Assembly (NCBI GenBank): GCA_905250115.1
Contig: CAJNOI010000001.1
Location: forward strand, 1,105,253 to 1,169,252
Length of the DNA: 64,000 nucleotides
DNA from: Adineta steineri
Taxonomy: Eukaryota > Rotifera > Eurotatoria > Adinetida > Adinetidae
Reading direction: 5' to 3'
Shown: one piece after another, positions 61,704-64,000 of the stretch
Position numbering within the stretch: position 1 is the first letter of the stretch
Layout: every line of letters begins with the position of its first letter
Notes under the pieces: model-generated
The model's database searches: none
Told to the model about the DNA's origin: nothing
What the model saw: the letters and a program-made list of their open reading frames with translations, nothing else
Made by a program: the position numbers and the translations under genes

Positions 61704-62870
61704 ATGAATCAAACAGTGTGCACAATGGCTGAAAAATTGAATATCATTATCGTAGGTGCGTCCTATCTTGGCTCCAAGGTTGCTAGAGCTGTAGCAAAAT
61801 CAATGCCTCTAAATTTGGCTGAAAATCATCGTGTTTTATTGATCGAACCCAATTCACATTTTTCACATTTATTTACTTTTCCAAGATTTGTTGTTGTGCC
61901 GTCGCATGAACATAAAGCATTTATTCCTATGAACAAAATATTTAGTGAAGCACAGTGCAATGCTGAAATTATTTGTGCTTCAGTAGAAACTATAAATCAA
62001 AGTGAAGTAATCGTTGATAGGGACACACCGTTTGGACGTAAATTGCCTTGGCACATATTAGTCATGGCAACTGGTTCGAGATTATCACCACCTGGAAATA
62101 TGCCAACAAACACAAAACTTGATTCAATGCAATATTTAAAAAATTTGCAAGAGCGGATACGAACTGCCAAAAGTATCGCATTAATCGGTGGAGGTGCTCT
62201 CGGTGTGCAAATCTCTACAGATATAAAAAGTTATTATCCTGATAAAGAAGTACATGTTATACATTCACGAGATCGATTAATGTCGAGATTTGATCCAAGT
62301 CTTGGCGACGTCGTTGTTCAGTCATGTAAAGATCTTGGTATTAATGTGCATCTGAGATCGAGAGCAAAACTTCCCAATACAGATGGACCTTGCACAATAG
62401 AACTTGAATCTGGCAAGACAATATCTGTCGATTTCTATTTAAAATGCACAGGACAAATAATTAATTCAGAACCTATTCGCGAACTAGCAAAAGAAAGTAT
62501 CAATGCTGATGGAACTATTCATGTACTACCTACTTTACAACTTGAAAAGCATCCTCGAATTTTCGCAGTCGGCGATGTAAATGATTTACTACAAATTAAA
62601 TCAGTTAGACCTGCACTCGGTCAAGTAGAAGTTGCTCAAAAAAATATTATTTCTCTTTTACAAGGTGAAACTCCTGAAGCAAAATATGAAAATAATGCAG
62701 CTGGAATTCATCTTACGCTTGGACTCAAGCGTGATGTATATTGCAAACAGACTCAAGATGGATCATCTCCGGCTAGTATTGAAATAGAAGATGACGAAGG
62801 ACTTGAAGATATGGGAGTAGAACATATGTGGGATGATCTTCGTGCTGACAAAAACGATTTCTGGGCTTAA
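61704..62870 (+). CDS. FSP1/AIFM2-like FAD-NAD(P)H oxidoreductase
   Basis: Intronless, 388 residues from the ATG at 61704 (MNQTVCTMAEKLNIIIV). It is a two-dinucleotide-fold flavoprotein of the pyridine nucleotide-disulfide class: FAD loop IIVGASYLG (18-23), ATGSR (122-126), NAD(P)H loop IALIGGGALGVQI (162-167), and the second FAD motif IFAVGDVND (289-291). This fits the AIFM2/AMID family, which reduces quinones using NAD(P)H. The GASYLG first loop and lack of introns resemble fungal members more than the myristoylated metazoan FSP1 (no MG start). Absence of introns in an intron-dense region suggests horizontal acquisition; a tree is needed. It faces the FAD monooxygenase tail to tail across 398 bp. 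Confidence 0.82.
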   Translation: MNQTVCTMAEKLNIIIVGASYLGSKVARAVAKSMPLNLAENHRVLLIEPNSHFSHLFTFPRFVVVPSHEHKAFIPMNKIFSEAQCNAEIICASVETINQSEVIVDRDTPFGRKLPWHILVMATGSRLSPPGNMPTNTKLDSMQYLKNLQERIRTAKSIALIGGGALGVQISTDIKSYYPDKEVHVIHSRDRLMSRFDPSLGDVVVQSCKDLGINVHLRSRAKLPNTDGPCTIELESGKTISVDFYLKCTGQIINSEPIRELAKESINADGTIHVLPTLQLEKHPRIFAVGDVNDLLQIKSVRPALGQVEVAQKNIISLLQGETPEAKYENNAAGIHLTLGLKRDVYCKQTQDGSSPASIEIEDDEGLEDMGVEHMWDDLRADKNDFWA

Positions 62871-63268
62871 GATTTTAAAAATATAATTAGTCACGGACTA
62901 TCAAAGATAGACACAACTTGATTAAATTTTAATTTAAACTAATGTCGATTAAATTAATATCTATGTCGACATAAATATAATTATCATTTAATTTAACTCA
63001 TATCGTAGGGCTATATAGATGATGTAAATATAGAACCACTGAATAGCATCGATCTTTCTAGAAATATGCTTTTCTTATAAAGTGCGTCAATAAAAATTGA
63101 AAAGTTTAATGTCGATTTCGTGATTCGTATATTTGTTTAACAAAAAAATATCATATTAAAAAAAAACAGATTACAGATTCGATATTATTTTATTTTTACA
63201 AGTGAAGGATTTGAATGTGACTGTGAGTATAGATGAGATCTTCGGTCTACCACACTTACAGTCACACC
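62871..63268. other. Convergent intergenic region with small inverted repeat
   Basis: AT-rich. At about 63218-63266, gtgactgtgagtatag faces cttacagtcacac, able to form a hairpin between the two convergent 3' ends. No gene seen. Confidence 0.4.
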
Positions 63269-64000
63269 CTAGTTAAGAAGATCGACTAGATGTTTTTCCA
63301 TGTCATAAGCGTTGATTTCATCAATAGTTAATTTTGTTGTCGCATTCTGTTGATTGCCAGGATTTCTTTGTGAACTCCAGCCAATTCTTTCATTGAGATT
63401 CTCTCGTGCACGTGCACTGGCCTCTTGAACTCGTGTTGCTCTCGTTTTTCTTAACATTTCATACATCTTTAAGGCATGCTCGACTGTATGTATTTTATTA
63501 CCCCAATATTTAGGTGAGAATATAATACCCAGTGCAGCCGCATCTTCAATCGCCATACATGCTCCTTGACTTTGATCAGGTAGCATTGGATGTGCAGCAT
63601 CCCCAAGCAATGCTACACAACCCTTTACCCAATATGGATAGGGTTCATGAACAACCAACTTCCACAACTTAATATCTTCACAATGCTTAAAAATTGCTAA
63701 TAAATCTGGATCAAGATCAGGAAAACGCTCAATTAGCATCGATGGTGTGGCACTGAAATTCCAACCCTCTTCACTTTGATGATTATAAGAAGCTGGATAA
63801 AAGCAATAAAATGATACAATTTCACCTGCACAACAGGGAGCCAAAACAATCTTATTAATATCGAAACCACCCCAAAATTCAATTGCACTGTTAGGTGAAA
63901 AATCCTTCAAGCCAAGTTGCTTTACGCGTGATGTGGGAATAATACAACGGTAACAAGCACTTGTTGACGGTGTCATTTTTGCTACAATACCAATCAAACT
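63269..64000 (-). CDS. FAD-dependent monooxygenase (salicylate hydroxylase-like), 5' truncated by window
   Basis: An open frame of 244 codons runs from the window edge to the stop at 63269; the N-terminal FAD Rossmann part lies outside. The visible part has the second FAD-binding motif VALLGDAAHPMLPDQSQGA, then CMAIEDAAALG, which is typical of class A flavin monooxygenases (PF01494) such as salicylate hydroxylase and its fungal relatives. The strand before it (KLVVHEPYPYWVKG) and the trailing helix with RKTRATRVQEASA also fit. Class A enzymes use NAD(P)H and oxygen to hydroxylate aromatic or related substrates; the substrate here is unknown. No intron in 732 bp, unlike most neighbours. Confidence 0.82.
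   Translation of the reverse strand, partial: SLIGIVAKMTPSTSACYRCIIPTSRVKQLGLKDFSPNSAIEFWGGFDINKIVLAPCCAGEIVSFYCFYPASYNHQSEEGWNFSATPSMLIERFPDLDPDLLAIFKHCEDIKLWKLVVHEPYPYWVKGCVALLGDAAHPMLPDQSQGACMAIEDAAALGIIFSPKYWGNKIHTVEHALKMYEMLRKTRATRVQEASARARENLNERIGWSSQRNPGNQQNATTKLTIDEINAYDMEKHLVDLLN

Noticed and set aside
1..64000. tRNA or rRNA genes
   Set aside because: None seen by eye. A covariance-model search (tRNAscan-SE, Rfam) would be decisive.

Overview
The window is eukaryotic nuclear DNA: AT-rich, with many short GT-AG introns (mostly 48-60 nt) and animal-type ciliary, condensin and ion-channel genes. The combination of an arginine ADP-ribosyltransferase fused to kinesin-light-chain-type TPRs, a second transferase gene beside it, TGTGGG-like repeats (the bdelloid telomere motif), intronless fungal-looking oxidoreductase genes and candidate trans-splice acceptors points to a bdelloid rotifer. 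Species is not determinable from the sequence alone.

Layout. 621-8032 (-) is an ARFGEF3/BIG3-like gene with a foldback element in one intron. It is divergent from DNAAF4 (8339-9949, +). 9950-14354 is gene-poor and rich in small transposons: a hAT-type element with a perfect 8-bp target duplication and a second MITE nested inside it, then a TA-flanked MITE. 14355-19334 (+) holds two ADP-ribosyltransferase genes, one with a C-terminal membrane segment and one with an N-terminal alpha/beta domain and a TPR array. 20509-34023 (-) holds a small membrane-anchored protein, NCAPG (condensin), an orphan single-pass membrane protein, an ASPHD-type hydroxylase-like protein, BAG6 and an ICMT-family methyltransferase. 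34558-46440 (+) holds CCDC138, CEP290 and CLNS1A, packed tightly enough to be an operon. 46984-59826 (-) is the most unusual locus: a TRPM cation channel whose last channel exon splices in frame, across a candidate 49-nt intron, into about 47 further exons encoding about 48 leucine-rich repeats. 60705-61142 is a gene relic. The right end has an intronless FSP1/AIFM2-like oxidoreductase (+) facing an intronless FAD monooxygenase (-), which runs off the edge.

How the genes relate. DNAAF4 (dynein arm preassembly), CCDC138 and CEP290 (centriolar satellite and transition zone) all serve cilia, which suits a ciliated rotifer. The candidate novel system is the TRPM-LRR fusion. Its N-terminal nucleotide-sensing loops have lost their glycines, it has neither a NUDT9-H nor an alpha-kinase tail, and it carries a long RNI/NLRC3-type repeat array instead. 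Retention of the 49-nt junction intron would give a channel without the LRR tail. All family calls rest on recalled alignments, not on database searches.
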